64,000 nucleotides of DNA from assembly GCF_018135625.1 (NCBI RefSeq), contig NZ_CP073078.1, forward strand, positions 5,178,501 to 5,242,500, written 5' to 3'. Positions 8,566 to 18,894 of the stretch are shown here, piece after piece; within the stretch, counting starts at the first letter, position 1; each line of letters begins with the position of its first letter. Below the pieces are notes generated by a model, which saw only the letters and a program-made list of their open reading frames with translations, was not told the origin of the DNA and ran no database searches. A program made the translations under genes and the position numbers. The DNA comes from Phenylobacterium montanum (lineage in GTDB: Bacteria > Pseudomonadota > Alphaproteobacteria > Caulobacterales > Caulobacteraceae).

Positions 8566-10806
8566 ATGGACGAACTCGAAGAAATCAAAGCCACCTTCTT
8601 CATGGAATGCGAGGAACTGCTCGCAGACCTGGAGAATGGCCTGTCGGCCATGGAGTCCGGCTCGGCGGATGGCGAGACCATCAACGCCGTGTTCCGCGCC
8701 GTCCATTCGGTCAAGGGCGGCGCAGGGGCGTTCGGCCTCGACCCGCTGGTGCGGTTCGCGCACGTCTTCGAGACGCTGATGGACGACATCCGCAGTGGCA
8801 AGGTGCAGGCGACCGCGGTGCTGGTGCGCGAACTGCTGCGCGCCGCCGACATCCTGGCCGACCATGTCCAGGCGGCCAAGGGCGGCTTCGTCGCCGATGA
8901 AGAGCGCTCCGCCGAGATGGCGCGCATACTCGAAGCCCTGTCCTTCGATGGCCAGGCCGCCGCCGGCGCTGCGCCGGCCGCGCCGGCCCCGACTCCCATC
9001 GCCTTTACCCCCGCGCCGGCTCCCGCGGTGGGAGGCGATGACGATATCGGCGCCGGCTTCAAGCCGATGACCATCAGCCTTCCCACCTTCGACGAGCCCG
9101 CACCGGCGGCGCCGGCGGAACCCTGGAAGGTGACCTTCCGTCCCAAGGCCGAACTCTATCGCAACGCCAACGATCCGCTGCTGCTGCTGCGCGAGTTGGA
9201 GCGACTGGGCCCGATCACCGTCGAGATCGACGACAGCGGCCTGCCGGCCCTGGAAGAGATGGAGCCCGAGGGCGCCTATCTCGCCTTCACCGTGACGCTG
9301 GATGCGCCGGTCGAAGAGAACACCATCCGTGACGTCTTCGAGTTCGTCGATGGCGACTGCGATGTCGAGATCTCTGGTGGCGTGGCTGCTCCCGCCTTCG
9401 ACCTCGCCGCCCTGCTGGCCGCCGCCGACGCGGTCGAGCCCCTGGCGGCCCCGCAAGCGGCTGCGCCGATCATCGAAGCCGCAGCGCCGCCTGCGTCTGA
9501 GCCTGCGCCCGCTCCGGTCCCGGAATTCACAGGCACGCTCGCCAACGCCATCAAGGCCCCGGCCCAGCAGCAGCCCACGAAGGCCGCGCCTGAGGCTCAG
9601 GCCACCATCCGTGTCGATCCCGAACGCATCGACCGCCTGATCGACCTCGTCGGCGAACTGGTCATCAACCAGGCCATGTTGGCCCAGCGCGTGATCGAGT
9701 CCGGCCTAGCCTCCTCTTCCGGCGTGGCCCTCGGCCTCGATGAGCTCGAGCAGCTGACCCGCCAGATCCAGGACGGGGTCATGGCCATCCGCGCCCAGTC
9801 GGTGAAGTCCGTATTCCAGCGCATGCCGCGCCTGGTGCGCGAAGTCGCCAACATGACCGGCAAGCAGGTCCGCCTGGTCACCGAGGGCGAGTCCACCGAG
9901 GTCGACAAGACCGTGATCGAACGCCTCGGCGAGCCGATCACCCACATGCTTCGCAACGCCATCGACCACGGGCTCGAGACGCCTGAGGAACGCAAGGCCG
10001 CCGGCAAGCCGCTCGAAGGCACGGTCAAATTGGTGGCCCTGCACCGCGGCGGCCGGATCGTCATCGAGGTCTCGGACGACGGCAAGGGCATCAACCGCAA
10101 GCGCGTGCACTCGATCGCCATCGAAAAGGGCCTGATTTCGCCTGAGGCGGTGCTGACCGACGAGGAGATCGACAACCTGATCTTCCTGCCGGGCTTCTCC
10201 ACCGCCAGCACCGTGTCAGACATCTCCGGTCGCGGCGTCGGCATGGATGTGGTGCGCCGGAGCGTTCAGGCGCTGGGCGGCCGCATCTCGATCAGCTCGC
10301 GCCCGGGCGAGGGCTCGACCTTCACCATGAGCCTGCCCCTGACCCTGGCCGTGCTAGACGGCATGGTGGTCGACGTGGCCGGCCAGACCCTGGTGATCCC
10401 GCTGACCGCGATCGTGGAAAGCCTAAGGCCCAAGCCGGAAGAGGTGAAGGGTCTCGGCCCGCAGGGCGCGGTTCTGTCGGTCCGCGACACCTTTGTGCCC
10501 CTGGTCGATATCGGCAATGCGCTCGGCTATCGCGCTGAAAAGCGCGCGCCCACCGAAGGCGTTGTCCTGCTGATCGAGGTCGAGGATGGCGGCCGAGCGG
10601 CCCTCGTCGCCGACGCCATCCAGGGCCAGCGCCAGGTGGTGATCAAGAGCCTGGAGTCCAACTACCGCCAGGTCGAGGGCATCGCCGCCGCCACCATCCT
10701 CGGCGACGGCCGCGTGGCCCTGATCGTGGACGTCGACGCCCTGGTGGCCATGCGCAAACGCGAAACCGCCCGCTCCTCCGAACCGACGCTAATCGCAGCG
10801 GAATAG
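8566..10806 (+). CDS. cheA: Chemotaxis histidine kinase CheA
   Basis: Product of 746 residues with the full CheA layout. Hpt domain (about 1-110) with phospho-His47 in [14 protein letters not shown]; an Ala/Pro-rich linker and a middle domain around [20 protein letters not shown]; another Ala/Pro linker; dimerisation helices ([18 protein letters not shown]); HATPase with [13 protein letters not shown] and DDGKGIN, and the late box [13 protein letters not shown]; then a C-terminal CheW-like domain that docks to receptors. It is a cytoplasmic kinase that phosphorylates the CheY copies and CheB. It starts at the ATG after CTGATCGTC, and cheW follows four bases after its stop. Confidence 0.97.
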   Translation: MDELEEIKATFFMECEELLADLENGLSAMESGSADGETINAVFRAVHSVKGGAGAFGLDPLVRFAHVFETLMDDIRSGKVQATAVLVRELLRAADILADHVQAAKGGFVADEERSAEMARILEALSFDGQAAAGAAPAAPAPTPIAFTPAPAPAVGGDDDIGAGFKPMTISLPTFDEPAPAAPAEPWKVTFRPKAELYRNANDPLLLLRELERLGPITVEIDDSGLPALEEMEPEGAYLAFTVTLDAPVEENTIRDVFEFVDGDCDVEISGGVAAPAFDLAALLAAADAVEPLAAPQAAAPIIEAAAPPASEPAPAPVPEFTGTLANAIKAPAQQQPTKAAPEAQATIRVDPERIDRLIDLVGELVINQAMLAQRVIESGLASSSGVALGLDELEQLTRQIQDGVMAIRAQSVKSVFQRMPRLVREVANMTGKQVRLVTEGESTEVDKTVIERLGEPITHMLRNAIDHGLETPEERKAAGKPLEGTVKLVALHRGGRIVIEVSDDGKGINRKRVHSIAIEKGLISPEAVLTDEEIDNLIFLPGFSTASTVSDISGRGVGMDVVRRSVQALGGRISISSRPGEGSTFTMSLPLTLAVLDGMVVDVAGQTLVIPLTAIVESLRPKPEEVKGLGPQGAVLSVRDTFVPLVDIGNALGYRAEKRAPTEGVVLLIEVEDGGRAALVADAIQGQRQVVIKSLESNYRQVEGIAAATILGDGRVALIVDVDALVAMRKRETARSSEPTLIAAE

Positions 10807-10810
10807 TCCC

Positions 10811-11275
10811 ATGACCGAACCGAACGTGAACCTGCAAAATCGCCGCGAACTGATCTCCTTCCGCATCGGGGAGCAGGAGTTCTGCGTCGACATCATGGCC
10901 GTCCGCGAGATCCGCGGCTGGACGCCGGCCACGCCCCTGCCGCAGTCGCCGCCCTTCATCTGCGGGGTGATCAACCTGCGCGGCGCGGTGCTGCCGATCA
11001 TGGATCTGGCCGCCCGCCTGGGCTTCGCCACCGCTGAAACCTCGGCCCGCAGCGTCATCATCGTGGTCAAGGTCGGCGAGCGCATGATCGGCCTCTTGGT
11101 CGACGCCGTGTCCGACATCCTGATGATCACCGACGACATGCTGCAGGTGGCGCCCGACGTGGCCTGCGACCGGGTTCGCAGCTTCGTCCGCGGCCTGATC
11201 TCGATCGACAACCGCATGATCAGCCTGATCGCGCTCGATCGCCTGCTGCCCGAACTGGAACAGCTCGCCGCATGA
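10811..11275 (+). CDS. cheW: Chemotaxis coupling protein CheW
   Basis: A 154-residue single CheW domain: [23 protein letters not shown], then [23 protein letters not shown] and [12 protein letters not shown]. It bridges CheA to receptor tips. There are four bases between the cheA stop and its ATG, and its TGA overlaps the ATG of cheR, so the three genes are translated together. Length and motifs are typical. Confidence 0.96.
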   Translation: MTEPNVNLQNRRELISFRIGEQEFCVDIMAVREIRGWTPATPLPQSPPFICGVINLRGAVLPIMDLAARLGFATAETSARSVIIVVKVGERMIGLLVDAVSDILMITDDMLQVAPDVACDRVRSFVRGLISIDNRMISLIALDRLLPELEQLAA

Positions 11276-12150
11276 GCCTCGCCGTCCGTCCAACATCGGC
11301 TGCAAGCCGCCAGGAGAGCGTGGTCGACGGGGAATACCCGTTCACCGCGGACGACTTCCGGCGCATCGCCGCGCTGCTCTACGACACCGCGGGCATCACC
11401 CTGTCGGACTCGAAGACGGCGCTGGTCTATTCGCGCCTGGCCAAGCGCCTGCGCCTTCTGGGGCTATCCAGCTTCCGCGACTACTGCAAGCTGGTCGAAG
11501 GGCCAAACGGCCACGAGGAGCGCCAGGACATGCTCCGGGCGCTGACCACCAACGTCACGCGTTTCTTCCGCGAGCCGCACCACTTCGACCACCTGTTGCA
11601 AAACGTGATCCAGCCAGCGATCGACGGCGTGCGCCGCGGCGCCCGGCTTCGGATATGGTCCGCGGGCTGTTCCAGCGGGCAGGAGCCGTACTCCATGGCC
11701 CTGACCATCCTCTCGGCGCTGCCGGACGCGCCGAACTACGACGTCAAGATCCTGGCGACCGACATCGACACCAATGTCATCGCCAAGGGCTTGGCTGCGT
11801 CCTATGCCGAGGAGCTGGTCGACGCCATCCCCACGAGCGTCCGCTCCAAGTGGATGGAGCGCGATCCCGACGAACCGCGCAACTGGCGGATGGGGGAGGC
11901 GGCGCGCGCCCTGGTCGCTTTCAAGCCGCTGAACCTAATGGGAGACTGGCCGATGAAGGGCCAGTTCCAGGCGATCTTCTGCCGCAACGTGGTGATCTAC
12001 TTCGACGAACCCACCCAGGAGCGGATTTTCCGCCGCTTCCATGGGCTGCTTACACCGGGCGGGCGCCTTTACGTCGGTCACTCGGAGCGGGTTGGCGTGC
12101 CCGGCTTCGAGACCGACGGCCTGACCACCTATAGACATGTGAGGGGTTAG
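11272..12150 (+). CDS. cheR: Chemoreceptor glutamate methyltransferase CheR
   Basis: A 292-residue protein with the N-terminal helical CheR domain ([16 protein letters not shown]) and the SAM-binding fold: [18 protein letters not shown] (glycine-rich loop and acidic residues), [11 protein letters not shown], and [14 protein letters not shown]. It methylates receptor glutamates for adaptation. The aromatic-tailed receptor at the operon start is its likely tethered substrate. The ATG overlaps the cheW stop (ATGA). Confidence 0.95.
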   Translation: MSLAVRPTSAASRQESVVDGEYPFTADDFRRIAALLYDTAGITLSDSKTALVYSRLAKRLRLLGLSSFRDYCKLVEGPNGHEERQDMLRALTTNVTRFFREPHHFDHLLQNVIQPAIDGVRRGARLRIWSAGCSSGQEPYSMALTILSALPDAPNYDVKILATDIDTNVIAKGLAASYAEELVDAIPTSVRSKWMERDPDEPRNWRMGEAARALVAFKPLNLMGDWPMKGQFQAIFCRNVVIYFDEPTQERIFRRFHGLLTPGGRLYVGHSERVGVPGFETDGLTTYRHVRG

Positions 12151-12157
12151 AAGACCC

Positions 12158-13189
12158 ATGTCCAAAGTTCGCGTTCTAGTCGTTGACGACAGCGCCACAA
12201 TGCGCGGCCTGATCACGGCCGCCCTGCGTCGTGATCCCGAGATCGAGGTGGTGGGCACCGCCGGCGATCCGCTCGAGGCCCGCGAGGCCATCAAGGCCCT
12301 CAATCCCGATGTCATCACCCTGGACATCGAGATGCCGAACATGAACGGCCTCGATTTTCTGGAAAAGATCATGCGCCTTCGGCCGATGCCGGTGGTCATG
12401 GTCTCGACCCTGACCCTGGCCGGCGCCGAGGCCACCTTGCAGGCCCTGGAGCTGGGCGCCGTGGACTGCATCGCCAAGCCGGCCAACCTGGCCAGCAGCA
12501 GCGAGGTGTTCGCTGAGATGACCCTCAGGGTCAAATCGGCCGCCCGGTCCTCCGTCCGCCCGCGCACTACCAACCATGCGCCCGCGCCGCGCCGTGCGGG
12601 CTATCGCGCCAATGGCAGCCTGGTCGCGATCGGCTCTTCTACCGGCGGGGTCGAGGCCCTGCTGCAGATCATCAGCCGGTTCCCGGAAAACTGCCCGCCC
12701 ACCGTTCTGACCCAGCACATGCCGGCGACCTTCACCAAGAGCTTCGCCGCGCGCCTCGACCGCGCCTGCGGGGCCACGGTGGAAGAGGCCTATGACGGCG
12801 CGCCGCTGGATCCTGGCCGAATCTATCTGGCGCCCGGCGGCTCGACCCACCTGGAGGTGGTGCGCTCCGGCGGCCATCTGCGCTGCCGCCTGCGCGAAGG
12901 CGACCCGGTCAGCGGCCACCGTCCCTCGGTGGACGTGCTGTTCAAGTCGGTCGCCGACGCCACCGGCGCCGCTTCGCTGGGCGTGATCCTGACCGGCATG
13001 GGCCGCGACGGGGCGCAAGGCCTTCTGGCCATGCGCAAGGCCGGCGCCAAGACCCTGGGCCAGGACGAGGCCACTTGCGTTGTCTATGGCATGCCGCGCG
13101 CCGCCTTCGAACTCGGCGCTGTCGAGCGTCAACTTCCACTCCCGGCGTTGGGCGAGGCGATCCTCGACCAGTGCTCGAACCTGCATTGA
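12158..13189 (+). CDS. cheB: Chemotaxis methylesterase CheB
   Basis: A 343-residue two-domain protein. The receiver carries DDSATMRG, phospho-Asp56 in ITLDIEMP and CIAKPAN. The C-terminal esterase has the catalytic Ser in [10 protein letters not shown], His in LTQHMPATF and Asp in [10 protein letters not shown]. Phosphorylated CheB removes receptor methyl groups and deamidates glutamines, opposing CheR. It starts seven bases after the cheR stop. Confidence 0.96.
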   Translation: MSKVRVLVVDDSATMRGLITAALRRDPEIEVVGTAGDPLEAREAIKALNPDVITLDIEMPNMNGLDFLEKIMRLRPMPVVMVSTLTLAGAEATLQALELGAVDCIAKPANLASSSEVFAEMTLRVKSAARSSVRPRTTNHAPAPRRAGYRANGSLVAIGSSTGGVEALLQIISRFPENCPPTVLTQHMPATFTKSFAARLDRACGATVEEAYDGAPLDPGRIYLAPGGSTHLEVVRSGGHLRCRLREGDPVSGHRPSVDVLFKSVADATGAASLGVILTGMGRDGAQGLLAMRKAGAKTLGQDEATCVVYGMPRAAFELGAVERQLPLPALGEAILDQCSNLH

Positions 13190-13196
13190 GATCGCC

Positions 13197-13586
13197 ATGC
13201 CCGCCGCATCCGCTCTCCAGATCCTGGTCGTCGACGATCAGCTCACCATCCGCTCGCTGGTCCGCAATGGCCTGCAGCACATCGGGGTCAACGATATCCG
13301 CGAGGCCGCCGATGGCGAGGACGCCCTGCGCGCCCTGATCACCAAGCCGGCTCACCTGGTGATCTCGGACTACAACATGCCCAAGCTGGACGGCCTGGGC
13401 CTCCTGCGCGCGGTCCGCGCGCACCCGCCGCTGCGCAATACGGCCTTCATTATGCTTACCGGCCGGGCGGACAAGGACCTCGTCGAGCGCGCCGCCCAGT
13501 TCGGCGTCAACAACTACCTGGTCAAACCATTTACGGTCGTCACCCTGAGGGAGAAGATCGAGGAAGTGTTCGGGGCGCTCACATGA
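13197..13586 (+). CDS. cheY: Chemotaxis response regulator CheY (second copy)
   Basis: A 129-residue receiver: [12 protein letters not shown], phospho-Asp58 in [15 protein letters not shown], and Lys in YLVKPFTV. The ATG at 13197 follows the cheB stop by seven bases. It corresponds to cheYII in Caulobacter. Several single-receiver CheY proteins in one operon suggest that some serve as phosphate sinks or non-motor outputs; which copy binds the motor cannot be decided here. Its stop overlaps the start of cheD. Confidence 0.94.
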   Translation: MPAASALQILVVDDQLTIRSLVRNGLQHIGVNDIREAADGEDALRALITKPAHLVISDYNMPKLDGLGLLRAVRAHPPLRNTAFIMLTGRADKDLVERAAQFGVNNYLVKPFTVVTLREKIEEVFGALT

Positions 13587-14167
13587 CCTCACCGCAGCTT
13601 CGCGCGGCGCCCCCTGAAGACGATTACCCGAACGCCCGGAAGATTGCGGTCATCCAGGGAGAGTATCGCGTCGTCGACGACCCCAATGTGGTGCTCACCA
13701 CCGTGCTCGGCTCCTGCGTCGCGGCCTGCATGCGCGATCCGGTGGCCCGGGTCGGCGGCATGAACCACTTCCTGCTGGCCAATCCGCAGAATGGGGCGGC
13801 CGGCGCGGACCAGGTCCGCTATGGCGCCTACGCCATGGAGCTCCTGATCAACGACCTGCTGAAGCGGGGCGCTCGCCGCGACCGGCTCGAGGTCAAGCTG
13901 TTCGGCGGGGCCAAGCTGTTCGACACCCTGCAGGATATCGGCGACAGCAATGCGCGCTTCGCCGAGCAGTTCATGCGCGACGAAGGCATTCCGGTCTCGG
14001 GGGGCAGCCTCAGGGGGCGCAGCGCCCGCCGGGTCGAGTTTTGGCCCATCAGCGGCCGGGTTCGCCAGCGCATGGTCGAAGACCGTTCGGTCGCCGAACA
14101 GGAAACCAGACTGGTGCGCCGGGCGCCTCCCGCTCCCGCCGACACCGGCGCCGTGGAGTTGTGGTAA
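13583..14167 (+). CDS. cheD: Chemoreceptor glutamine deamidase CheD
   Basis: A 194-residue Che[18 protein letters not shown] contains the catalytic Cys, MNHFLLANP the catalytic His, and [23 protein letters not shown] the conserved loop. CheD deamidates receptor glutamines and may be regulated by CheY. The ATG overlaps the preceding stop. The C-terminal 40 residues are charged and unconserved. Confidence 0.94.
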   Translation: MTSPQLRAAPPEDDYPNARKIAVIQGEYRVVDDPNVVLTTVLGSCVAACMRDPVARVGGMNHFLLANPQNGAAGADQVRYGAYAMELLINDLLKRGARRDRLEVKLFGGAKLFDTLQDIGDSNARFAEQFMRDEGIPVSGGSLRGRSARRVEFWPISGRVRQRMVEDRSVAEQETRLVRRAPPAPADTGAVELW

Positions 14168-14175
14168 GCCAAGCC

Positions 14176-14565
14176 ATGAGCCTGAAGCCCAAAGAAATAC
14201 AAGACGTCAGCATGGCCGACCTGCCGGTGAGGGAGCTCGCCAGCCGCCTGGGCGCCGAGGCGGCCCGGGCCGCCGAATTCTGCGACGACTGCCAGGCCAT
14301 CTCGGCCGGCTTCTTCACCGCCAAGGAGCCGACGCCGGACCTGATCGCCCGGGCCCAGGACCTGGACCGGCTGAGCCAGCAGCTGCGCGCCATCGCCACC
14401 GCTCTGCACAGCCTGGCCGGCGAAGCCATGCCCGACTGGGCGGTGCCCGCCGGCAAGATCACCGAGGGCATCAGCCTGGCCGAGGTGGCCGACCGCCTGG
14501 ATGGCGGCGCGCGCAACCTGCCAGACCACATTCGCGCGCCGGCTGGCGACATGGAGATGTTTTAG
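14176..14565 (+). CDS. cheU: CheU-like chemotaxis operon protein, function unknown
   Basis: A 129-residue, mostly helical acidic protein (SMADLPVRELASRLGAEAARAAEFCDDCQAISAGFF). I see no catalytic motif. The assignment rests on position: in Caulobacter crescentus cheU lies between cheD and cheYIII, exactly as here. The ATG is eight bases after the cheD stop. Role in adaptation or signalling is unknown. Confidence 0.75.
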   Translation: MSLKPKEIQDVSMADLPVRELASRLGAEAARAAEFCDDCQAISAGFFTAKEPTPDLIARAQDLDRLSQQLRAIATALHSLAGEAMPDWAVPAGKITEGISLAEVADRLDGGARNLPDHIRAPAGDMEMF

Positions 14566-14575
14566 GCGCTCCGCA

Positions 14576-15184
14576 ATGGTGACGGTCACCAACCCATCAC
14601 CGACCACGCGCATCAACCTCGCCAAGGTGAGTGTGCTGATCCTCGACGATAACCAGCAGTCCCTGGATATCATGAGCCAGGTCCTGTCCGGGTTCGGCGT
14701 CGGCTCGATGGTCAAGTGCGAGACGGCGGACGAGGCGCTGAAGGTCATCGCGCGCCAGGCCTTCGACTTCATCATGACCGACGCCAATATGCCGGGCATG
14801 GACGGCTATGAGTTCATTCAGACGGTGCGCCGGCTGCCCAACCAGCCCAACGCCCATATTCCGATCCTTCTGGTGACCGGGCACACACGTGAATCCCAGG
14901 TCATGAAGGCGCGCGACTGCGGGGCGAACTTCGTCGTCGCCAAGCCGATCACGCCCAAGGTCCTGCTGGACCGCATCTTCTGGGTCGCCAAGGAAGATCG
15001 CATGTTCGTCGAGACCGACACCTATGTCGGCCCCGACCGGCGCTTCAAGCGCGAGGGCCCGCCGGTCGGCATGGCGGGTCGGCGCAAGGACGATCTGCCG
15101 CTGGAACTCGGCGCCGCCTCCACCCCCAACCTGTCCCAGGACCAGATCGACGGCTTGCTCAAGCCGATGAAGGTGAACCTATGA
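14576..15184 (+). CDS. cheY: Chemotaxis response regulator CheY (third copy) with C-terminal extension
   Basis: A 202-residue protein. The receiver (about 15-145) has VLILDDNQQS, phospho-Asp69 in IMTDANMP, LLVTGHT and VVAKPIT. A C-terminal extension of about 55 residues follows (YVGPDRRFKREGPPVG, then LSQDQIDGLLKPMKVNL), which single-domain CheY proteins lack; in the Caulobacter operon this slot is cheYIII. The extension ends in an amphipathic stretch that may be a binding tail. Its stop overlaps the ATG of cheE. Confidence 0.9.
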   Translation: MVTVTNPSPTTRINLAKVSVLILDDNQQSLDIMSQVLSGFGVGSMVKCETADEALKVIARQAFDFIMTDANMPGMDGYEFIQTVRRLPNQPNAHIPILLVTGHTRESQVMKARDCGANFVVAKPITPKVLLDRIFWVAKEDRMFVETDTYVGPDRRFKREGPPVGMAGRRKDDLPLELGAASTPNLSQDQIDGLLKPMKVNL

Positions 15185-15702
15185 GCGAGCCACGCTTCTT
15201 CAAGGTGCCCAACAGGCTGCGCAAGAAGATCGCCGAGGCCGGCGGCGCCCGGGTCATGGAACACCTGGCCGCGGCGGACCAGAACCTCGAAGACCTGCGC
15301 GAGCCCAGCCTGGCGATGATCGACGGCATCATCGCCGAGATGATCCAGACCTACGGCAAGGCCAACCGCAGGGGCGACGAGGATTTCGCCGATCTGTACA
15401 GCCTGGCGGCGCGGATCATCGATGTTTCGGCGCCGGTCGCCGAGCTGGAAATCGATCGCGCCGCATTCCACATGTGCGAACTGGTGGACCGCTGCATGGG
15501 GCTGGACCGCTGGGACTGGCCCTCGGTGGACGTGCACCTCGACGCCCTGGTGCTGCTGCGCAACGACGAAGGCGCCCTGCCGGCCGCGGCGCGGGCGCAG
15601 ATCTTCCTCGGCCTGAAGAAGGTGCACGACAAGCTGCCCAAGCCGCCCCCGCCGGCGGCCGAGGACGCCGTCGACGGTGAGGCGGCCCAGCTAGAGGCCT
15701 GA
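15181..15702 (+). CDS. cheE: CheE-like chemotaxis operon protein
   Basis: A 173-residue helical cytoplasmic protein (KVPNRLRKKIAEAGGARVMEHLAAADQNLEDL; C-terminal Pro/Ala tail). No enzymatic motif is visible. The last position in the operon and overlap with the third cheY match cheE of Caulobacter, a protein that modulates chemotaxis by an unknown mechanism. The operon ends here: the next gene is convergent and starts eight bases later. Confidence 0.8.
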   Translation: MSEPRFFKVPNRLRKKIAEAGGARVMEHLAAADQNLEDLREPSLAMIDGIIAEMIQTYGKANRRGDEDFADLYSLAARIIDVSAPVAELEIDRAAFHMCELVDRCMGLDRWDWPSVDVHLDALVLLRNDEGALPAAARAQIFLGLKKVHDKLPKPPPPAAEDAVDGEAAQLEA

Positions 15703-15709
15703 AAACAGG

Positions 15710-17518
15710 CTATTGCAGCGTCAGTCGCCGCGGAACCTCGATCGGCATGTCCAGCAGCTGCTGAGCCTTGCCCTTGGCCAAGGGGTCCAGCCTCAGGCTG
15801 GCGAACTGGCCGCCGCCGAGAGCCTGCAGGCAGTGCAGGTTGATCGCGCTCATCCCCGGCAGGTCGTAGCGGATCACCTTTGGACTTTCCGCCCCTTCGA
15901 ACTCATGGGCGAAGAAGGCCAGCACCGCAGTTTCCGTCAGGCCACGCCGGATCCATGGCAAAAGCTCCGGCCGCCGGGCGATCACCCCGATATTGAAGGC
16001 GTCGCCCTTGTCGCCCGACCGCGCCCAGGCGAGCTCGATCAGCGGGACCTTGATCGTGTCCGCCTCGGGCGTCGGCTCCTGCGGTGAAGGCGGGCGATCG
16101 ATCATGGCCTGTGTGAAGGGTTCGACCGGAGCGGGTGATGCGACCGCGAACTCGTCCGCGCCGATCGAAACCTGCGCCGGCGCCTCTTCGCCCGGCAGAA
16201 GTCCGGAGAACACCCGCGCCACCGGAGAAATGGTCGGCCGCCCGCCGAACCAGCCGGTCGAACCGACGCTCATCGAGGTGGTCGGAGAGTCGAACTCCCG
16301 CGCCATGATTCCCAGCGCTTCGGCGCTGTCGTGCTCGGCGCCCAGCCGACAGATCACCTCGCGGCTCGCGCCCGCCTCGGCCCGGGCCTGGGCGCCGTAG
16401 CTGGACTCTGTGCCCAGAAGCTCGATCCGGTGGTCCCGCAACGGCGGCAGATTGCGGTCGCGCAGCATTTCGTCCACCCGGATCAGCACCGCTTCGGCCT
16501 GGCGCTGGGCCTTTCGCGCCGCGTCGCGCCCGACCACCGGCATGGTCCCGATGAAGCGCCAGCCGTCCTCATGGGTGATGCAGACCTTCAGCTTGCCGCT
16601 GGGCGGATAGCCCTTGGCGCCGGTCACCCGCACTCGCTGCGGCCCGGCCGTCTCCACCTTCACCTGCGAGAAGTCGCAGACCACGTCGGGCAGGGCGTAG
16701 GCCTGAGGATCGCCGACCTCGTACAGGATCTGCTCGGCCACCGCTGCCGGGCTGACCAGGCCGCCCGTGCCTTCGGGCTTCATCACCACGAAGTCGCCGT
16801 TCGAGTGGCACTCCACGACCGGATAGCCGATATGGGCCCAGTCCTCGACCTCCTCCCAGTCGGTGAACAGGCCGCCGGTGGCCTGGGCGCCGCACTCGAT
16901 GACATGGCCGGCCAAGGAGCCGGCCGACAGGCGATCATGCTCGTCCGCCGTCCAGCCGAACTCGTGCATAAGGGGGCCGAGCGTCAGGGCGCTGTCGACC
17001 ACCCGCCCGGTGATCACCACCTCGGCGCCGGCGGCCAGGGCGGCGGCGATCGGCCCACCGCCGAAATAGGCGTTGGCGGTGAACACCCGCGCCGGATCGG
17101 GAAACGAGGCGCCGCTGAACATTTCCGTGTAGCCCGCGCCGGCCAGGGCCGGCAGGCGCTCCATCAGATCGTCGCCCTCGATCACCGCGATCTTGAATGA
17201 CAGGCCTGCTTCGGCGGCGATCTCTTCCATGCGCTCGCGGCAGGCCCTGGGGTTCACCCCACCGGCGTTGGTGACCACCTTGACCCCTTGGGCCTTGAAT
17301 TCCCTCAGATTGTCCTTCCACACCCACTCGGTGAAGTCGCGGGCGTAGCCCTGGTCCGGCCGCGCGCGCTTCAATTGGCCCAGCGCGGACATGGTCGCCT
17401 CGGCCAGATAGTCCAGGATCATGTAGTCCAGCCGCCCGCCGCGCAGCAGCTGGGGCGCGGCGGTCGAACTGTCGCCCAGAAACCCGCCGGCCCCGCCGAT
17501 CCGAACCACCTTGGCCAT
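15710..17518 (-). CDS. AtuA-family (DUF1446) acyl-CoA catabolism protein
   Basis: A 602-residue protein. The N-terminal 450 residues are the AtuA/DUF1446 domain (VRIGGAGGFLGDSS, LDYMILDYLAEATMS, VVTNAGGVNPRAC, VVITGRVVDSALTLGPL); the C-terminal 100 residues are the AtuA-associated ferredoxin-fold-like domain (LAWARSGDKGDAFNIGVIARRPE). In Pseudomonas, atuA belongs to acyclic terpene (citronellol/geraniol) utilisation, but its biochemical role is not established. GGGAGAA lies before the ATG. It follows an SDR gene on the same strand by 69 bases, so the two are probably one transcript. Other members serve in unrelated acyl-CoA pathways. Confidence 0.88.
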   Translation of the reverse strand: MAKVVRIGGAGGFLGDSSTAAPQLLRGGRLDYMILDYLAEATMSALGQLKRARPDQGYARDFTEWVWKDNLREFKAQGVKVVTNAGGVNPRACRERMEEIAAEAGLSFKIAVIEGDDLMERLPALAGAGYTEMFSGASFPDPARVFTANAYFGGGPIAAALAAGAEVVITGRVVDSALTLGPLMHEFGWTADEHDRLSAGSLAGHVIECGAQATGGLFTDWEEVEDWAHIGYPVVECHSNGDFVVMKPEGTGGLVSPAAVAEQILYEVGDPQAYALPDVVCDFSQVKVETAGPQRVRVTGAKGYPPSGKLKVCITHEDGWRFIGTMPVVGRDAARKAQRQAEAVLIRVDEMLRDRNLPPLRDHRIELLGTESSYGAQARAEAGASREVICRLGAEHDSAEALGIMAREFDSPTTSMSVGSTGWFGGRPTISPVARVFSGLLPGEEAPAQVSIGADEFAVASPAPVEPFTQAMIDRPPSPQEPTPEADTIKVPLIELAWARSGDKGDAFNIGVIARRPELLPWIRRGLTETAVLAFFAHEFEGAESPKVIRYDLPGMSAINLHCLQALGGGQFASLRLDPLAKGKAQQLLDMPIEVPRRLTLQ

Positions 17519-17587
17519 GTCGTTTCTCCCTTGCGGGGAACGATCGCCCCTGGGTCGGCCCGGATCAACCGTGACCCAACGGCAGGG

Positions 17588-18367
17588 TCAGAAGATCGTA
17601 TAACCGCCGTCGATCACGAAGCTGTCGCCGGTGTGGAAGCGGGCGGTGTCCGAGGCCAGATAGACCGCGATGCCGGCGAAATCCTCCGGCTCGCCCCAGC
17701 GGCGCATGGGCACCCGTCCGATGGCCTTTTCGTTGAACTTGTCCCAGGCCTGCAGGCCCGCGGTCATGTCCGAGCGGATCCAGCCCGGCAGGATGGCGTT
17801 GGCGCGGATCTCATAGCGCGCGTACTCCACCGCCAGGCCTCGGATCATGGCGATCACCCCGCCCTTGGTCGCGGCGTAGGCCTCGTTGCGCGGGGCGCCA
17901 TGGATGGCCGAGGTCGACGACGTGACGACCAGGGAGCCGCCGGGATCGCCCGCCTGGGCGCGGGCGATCATGGACTTGACCGCCTCGCGGAAGGTCCAGA
18001 ACACCGCGTCCAGATTGACGGTGGTCACGCGCCGCCAATTTTCCGTGGTCATGTCTTCAAACGGGCCGCCGCCGCCCACTCCCGCGTTGGCGGCGACGAA
18101 ATCCAGCCGGCCCATCCGCTTCAAGGCTTCGGCCACGCCGTCGACCACCGCCGCCTCGTCCGCCACGTCGACACGCTGTACCAGCACGTCGCCGCCATAG
18201 GCCTTCAGCTTCGCCTCGGCGGCGGCGTTCTTATCCGGGTTCAGGCCCCAGACCACCACCTTGGCGCCGGCCTGGGCCAGGCCCTCGGCCATGCCGAGCC
18301 CGATGCCGCCGTTGCCGCCGGTGACCAGCGCGACCTTGCCGCTGAGATCGAACGGTTTGTAGCTCAT
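17588..18367 (-). CDS. Short-chain dehydrogenase/reductase
   Basis: A 259-residue classical SDR: NAD(P)-binding VTGGNGGIGLGMAE, NAG motif AANAGVGGG, catalytic Ser in TSSTSAIHG and Tyr-x3-Lys in AYAATKGG, and C-terminal SFVIDGGYTIF. It probably oxidises a secondary alcohol or beta-hydroxyacyl intermediate. The ATG at 18367 was chosen because the SDR Rossmann start follows at once; the open frame beyond it crosses into the divergent ferredoxin gene. It is first in the AtuA operon and shares a divergent control region with the ferredoxin/diiron pair. Confidence 0.92.
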   Translation of the reverse strand: MSYKPFDLSGKVALVTGGNGGIGLGMAEGLAQAGAKVVVWGLNPDKNAAAEAKLKAYGGDVLVQRVDVADEAAVVDGVAEALKRMGRLDFVAANAGVGGGGPFEDMTTENWRRVTTVNLDAVFWTFREAVKSMIARAQAGDPGGSLVVTSSTSAIHGAPRNEAYAATKGGVIAMIRGLAVEYARYEIRANAILPGWIRSDMTAGLQAWDKFNEKAIGRVPMRRWGEPEDFAGIAVYLASDTARFHTGDSFVIDGGYTIF

Positions 18368-18479
18368 GGTCCTGGCTTCCTCTGTTCTCTTTCCGCGACG
18401 GTTCAAGGCCCGGGCGTCATCGGCGTCAAGCCGTGACGCCACGGAAGGCGGCGAAGCGGGGGCTTGATCCAGATTAAAG

Positions 18480-18495
18480 ATGACGCCAGCGTCAT
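18480..18495. promoter_or_regulatory. Palindromic operator candidate between divergent operons
   Basis: ATGACGC, two bases, GCGTCAT: perfect seven-base arms. It lies about 50 bases before the ferredoxin start and about 110 before the SDR start, a natural place for one regulator to control both. The flanking bases (AAAG on one side, TTTTTT on the other) are AT rich. The half-site with flank, AAAATGACGC, recurs upstream of the CYP153 gene. No regulator gene is adjacent. Confidence 0.5.
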
Positions 18496-18547
18496 TTTTT
18501 AGGGTTTCCCAAATGCGCCCGCCAGCGGCGTCGACAGGAAGGAGACC

Positions 18548-18865
18548 ATGGTCAAGCTTACCTACATCGAAAATACCGGCGCGCGCCGCGAGGTCGACGC
18601 CCGGGCCGGCGTTTCCGTGATGGACGCTGCTCACCGCTTCGACATCCCCGGCATCGACGGCGACTGCGGCGGCGCCTGCGCCTGCGCCACCTGCCACGTC
18701 TATGTCGAGGACGGCTGGTACGACCGGCTGCCGCCGATGGAAGAACTCGAAAGCGGCATGCTGGCCTTCGCCTGCGATGTCCGCCCGAACAGCCGTCTCG
18801 GCTGCCAGATCAGGCTCGACGAAGCCCTCGACGGCCTCGTGGTCCGCGTCCCCCAACACCAATAG
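18548..18865 (+). CDS. [2Fe-2S] ferredoxin, adrenodoxin type
   Basis: A 105-residue ferredoxin with the cluster-binding loop CGGACACATCHVYVE (Cys-x5-Cys-x2-Cys) and the fourth Cys in LAFACDVRPNSRLGCQI. This class carries single electrons from an FAD reductase to bacterial P450s or other oxygenases. AAGGAGA precedes the ATG. It is followed after 29 bases by a diiron protein and is probably its electron donor; it is also a plausible partner of the CYP153 P450 at 48-49 kb, which has no ferredoxin of its own nearby. No ferredoxin reductase gene is visible in the window. Confidence 0.94.
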   Translation: MVKLTYIENTGARREVDARAGVSVMDAAHRFDIPGIDGDCGGACACATCHVYVEDGWYDRLPPMEELESGMLAFACDVRPNSRLGCQIRLDEALDGLVVRVPQHQ

Positions 18866-18894
18866 CTGCAAGCCAGGCCCAGGGAGGTCCAATC

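Noticed and set aside
18480-18500. Intrinsic terminator (short palindrome plus T-run)
   Set aside because: Stem of six pairs at most and placed about 50 bases before a start codon between divergent genes; an operator fits better.
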